Below, piece after piece: positions 6,593 to 8,451 of a DNA stretch of 8,451 nucleotides; position 1 is the first letter of the stretch, and every line of letters begins with the position of its first letter. The stretch spans positions 1 to 8,451 of the forward strand of contig CAIUEQ010000047.1 in NCBI GenBank assembly GCA_903898215.1, read 5' to 3'. A model generated the notes under the pieces. It had not been told where the DNA came from. It saw only the letters and a program-made list of their open reading frames with translations, and did not search any database. The translations under genes were made by a program, and so were the position numbers. This DNA comes from an uncultured Bacteroidota bacterium (GTDB lineage Bacteria > Bacteroidota > Bacteroidia > UKL13-3).

Positions 6593-7417
6593 ATGGGAAT
6601 AAGAAAATTTAAACCAACCACACCAGGTACCCGATTTAAGCGTGCCAACACTTTTGAGGAGATTACAAAATCTACTCCTGAGAAATCATTATTGGTGCCG
6701 GTAAATCGTTCTGGTGGTCGTAATGACACTGGTAAAATGACCATGAGATATATTGGTGGTGGTCATAAGAAAATGTATCGTTTAATTGATTTTAAACGCG
6801 ACAAACATTCAATTCCAGCTATTGTTCACTCAATAGAATACGATCCGAATAGAACAGCACGTATAGCTTTGCTCCATTATAAAGATGGTGAAAAAAGATA
6901 TATTATTGCTCCTGCAGGATTACAAGCTGGTCAAGCAATTATGTCTGGACCAGGTGCAGCTCCAGAAATTGGAAATGCATTACCAATTATTGAAATACCT
7001 CTTGGTACAGTTATTCATAATATTGAACTTCACCCTGGACAAGGTGGTAAATTAGTTAGAAGTGCTGGTTCATTTGCACAACTACTTAACCGTGATGGAA
7101 AGTATGCTACAATCAAGTTAGCGTCAGGTGAAACTAGAATGATCTTATCATCAGGACTTGCAACTATCGGTTCAGTTTCAAATCCTGATCATAATCTTGA
7201 AAGAAAAGGAAAAGCAGGTGCAAACAGATGGAGAGGTCGCAGACCACGTACTCGTCCGGTTGCAATGAATCCTGTTGATCACCCAATGGGTGGAGGTGAA
7301 GGTAGAGCTTCCGGAGGGCATCCAAGATCTCGTAAAGGTCTTATTGCTAAAGGTTACAAAACGCGTACACCTAAAAAATATTCAAATAAGTTTATCATAG
7401 AAAGACGTAAGAAGTAA
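6593..7417 (+). CDS. rplB: 50S ribosomal protein L2
   Basis: L2 is among the most conserved 50S proteins and is needed for subunit joining and peptidyl transferase activity. The 274-residue protein aligns almost without gaps to E. coli L2. It has KFKPTTPGTR at the N-terminus, SGGRNDTGKMTMRYIGGGHK (40-59), EYDPNRTARIALL (82-94), RSAGSFAQL, GKAGANRWRGRRP (206-218) and NPVDHPMGGGEGR (226-238). His230, equivalent to E. coli His229 by mature numbering and tied to activity, is present. The second histidine of the E. coli DHPHGG motif is Met232 here, which I recall as common in Bacteroidota. It starts 6 nt after rplW with an A/G-rich upstream (AACGAGAA). Confidence 0.98.
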   Translation: MGIRKFKPTTPGTRFKRANTFEEITKSTPEKSLLVPVNRSGGRNDTGKMTMRYIGGGHKKMYRLIDFKRDKHSIPAIVHSIEYDPNRTARIALLHYKDGEKRYIIAPAGLQAGQAIMSGPGAAPEIGNALPIIEIPLGTVIHNIELHPGQGGKLVRSAGSFAQLLNRDGKYATIKLASGETRMILSSGLATIGSVSNPDHNLERKGKAGANRWRGRRPRTRPVAMNPVDHPMGGGEGRASGGHPRSRKGLIAKGYKTRTPKKYSNKFIIERRKK

Positions 7418-7423
7418 TAATAT

Positions 7424-7693
7424 ATGGCTCGTTCACTTAAAAAAGGTCCTTTCGTAGACATTAAACTTGACAAAAAAGTTGGTGTTATGAATGAATCAAA
7501 AAAGAAATCGGTAATTAAAACATGGTCACGTAGATCAATGATAACTCCTGATTTTGTTGGTCACACTTTTGGTGTGCATAACGGAAATAAATTTATCCCT
7601 GTGTATGTTACAGAAAACATGGTTGGACATAAGTTAGGAGAATTTTCGCCAACTCGTACATTTAGAACTCACCCTACTAAAAAAGATGCATAA
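7424..7693 (+). CDS. rpsS: 30S ribosomal protein S19
   Basis: S19 pairs with S13 in the 30S head and contacts 16S rRNA near the A-site tRNA. The 89-residue protein has the invariant start ARSLKKGPFVD (2-12), the core TWSRRSMITPDFVGHT (33-48) and the C-terminal MVGHKLGEFSPTRTFRTH (66-83). Length and ends are normal. It starts 6 nt after rplB with an AT-only upstream and no Shine-Dalgarno sequence. Its stop codon shares one base with the rplV start (TAATG), so re-initiation by the same ribosome is plausible. Confidence 0.98.
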   Translation: MARSLKKGPFVDIKLDKKVGVMNESKKKSVIKTWSRRSMITPDFVGHTFGVHNGNKFIPVYVTENMVGHKLGEFSPTRTFRTHPTKKDA

Positions 7694-8079
7694 TGGAAGC
7701 AGTAGCAAAACTAAATAATTGCCCTACATCACCACGTAAAATGCGTTTGGTTGTTGACTTAGTAAGAGGGAAAAAAGTTGAAGAAGCATTAAATATTTTA
7801 CGCTTTAACAGACAAAAAGAAAGTTCGCCACGTGTTGAAAAACTTATCCTTTCGGCAATTGCCAATTGGGGACAGAAAAATGAAGGCGCTCGTATCGAAG
7901 AAAGCGAATTATATATTAAAACCATATTTGTTGGAGGCGGACCAATGTTAAAAAGAATATTACCGGCACCACAAGGAAGAGCTCACAGAGTTAGAAAACG
8001 TTCTAACCATGTTACTCTAATTGTTGACAGTAAGGTTGCTGCCAAAATAGCTGAAACTGAAAATTCTATTACCGAATAA
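7693..8079 (+). CDS. rplV: 50S ribosomal protein L22
   Basis: L22 spans the 50S subunit, and its beta-hairpin lines the exit tunnel opposite L4. The 128-residue protein has AKLNNCPTSPRKMRLVVDLV (5-24) and the hairpin sequence GGGPMLKRILPAPQGRAHRV (81-100), followed by RKRSNHVTLIV. The hairpin shows no insertion or deletion of the kind linked to macrolide resistance. The start is supported by the TAATG overlap with rpsS and by the conserved region beginning at residue 5. The N-terminus is short compared with some Bacteroidota L22 proteins I recall, which carry an extra leading segment. Confidence 0.97.
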   Translation: MEAVAKLNNCPTSPRKMRLVVDLVRGKKVEEALNILRFNRQKESSPRVEKLILSAIANWGQKNEGARIEESELYIKTIFVGGGPMLKRILPAPQGRAHRVRKRSNHVTLIVDSKVAAKIAETENSITE

Positions 8080-8089
8080 AAATAAAAAA

Positions 8090-8451
8090 ATGGGACAAAA
8101 AGTTAACCCTATTGCATTACGATTAGGTATTATCAGAGGATGGGAATCTAACTGGTATGGTGGAAAAAACTTTTCTGAAAAACTTATCGAAGATGAGAAA
8201 ATAAGAAAATACTTAAATGCACGTATTACCAAAGGAGGTATTTCGAAGATCATCATCGAAAGAACTATAAAACGTATTATTATTACTGTTCACACATCAC
8301 GACCAGGTATAGTAATCGGTAAAGCAGGATCTGAAGTTGATAAGATAAAAGAAGAAATTAAAAAGCTTACTAAAAAGGATGTTCAAATTAATATTTTTGA
8401 AATTAAACGTCCTGAATTAGATGCTCAACTTGTAGGTCAAAATATTGCTGG
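8090..8451 (+). CDS. rpsC: 30S ribosomal protein S3, 3'-truncated by the window edge
   Basis: S3 forms part of the mRNA entry channel on the 30S head and has helicase activity there. Only the first 120 codons plus two bases lie in the window. The start MGQKVNPIALRLGIIRGWES is typical, followed by NWYGGKNFSEKL and a type II KH domain with its GxxG loop at residues 77-80 (GKAG, in RPGIVIGKAGSEV). The end in view, FEIKRPELDAQLVGQNIA, is the expected continuation. The gene starts 10 nt after rplV behind an almost pure A stretch. By synteny rplP and rpmC should follow beyond the window. Confidence 0.97.
   Translation, partial: MGQKVNPIALRLGIIRGWESNWYGGKNFSEKLIEDEKIRKYLNARITKGGISKIIIERTIKRIIITVHTSRPGIVIGKAGSEVDKIKEEIKKLTKKDVQINIFEIKRPELDAQLVGQNIA

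Noticed and set aside
6460..6744. 94-codon minus-strand frame opposite rplW/rplB
   Set aside because: It is the longest antisense frame, but it spans two conserved genes and has no family motif or start context of its own.
6864..6871. TAGCTTTG, a TAnnTTTG match inside rplB
   Set aside because: There is no TTTG-like box about 19 nt upstream, and it lies within a conserved coding region, so it is probably a chance match.

Overview
The window is AT-rich DNA that most likely comes from a member of the Bacteroidota. Four things point there. The str genes (rpsL-rpsG-fusA) run straight into the S10 genes with no tuf between fusA and rpsJ. The spacer before rpsL carries two matches to the Bacteroidota housekeeping promoter (TTTG, 19 nt, TAnnTTTG). 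Most start codons lack a Shine-Dalgarno sequence. S12 has an Ala/Lys-rich C-terminal tail. I cannot resolve the order or genus from this sequence.

Layout. Positions 2-1222 hold the 3' part of a gene for a secreted, probably outer-membrane protein: the tail of a signal peptide, a small beta-barrel, then a separate C-terminal domain of unknown function. A spacer of about 470 bp follows (1223-1691). Its first half shows nothing convincing. Its second half holds two promoter-like sites, P1 and P2, which share a 22-nt module at 19 of 22 positions. Between them lie three predicted hairpins that only a P1 transcript would carry. From 1692 to the end all genes lie on the plus strand and are tightly packed: rpsL (S12), rpsG (S7), fusA (EF-G), rpsJ (S10), rplC (L3), rplD (L4), rplW (L23), rplB (L2), rpsS (S19), rplV (L22) and the first 120 codons of rpsC (S3), which the window edge cuts.

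Together the operon supplies 30S proteins (S12, S7, S10, S19, S3), 50S proteins (L3, L4, L23, L2, L22) and the translocase EF-G. Gaps between genes are 0-25 nt. Two junctions overlap: ATGA at rplD/rplW and TAATG at rpsS/rplV. This fits co-transcription and, at the overlaps, translational coupling. All these proteins look intact and canonical, with the key functional residues in place.

The operon is core housekeeping sequence, and I see no defence system, mobile element, CRISPR array or RNA gene. The points worth a second look are the duplicated promoter module with its structured leader, and the two-domain secreted protein at the left edge.
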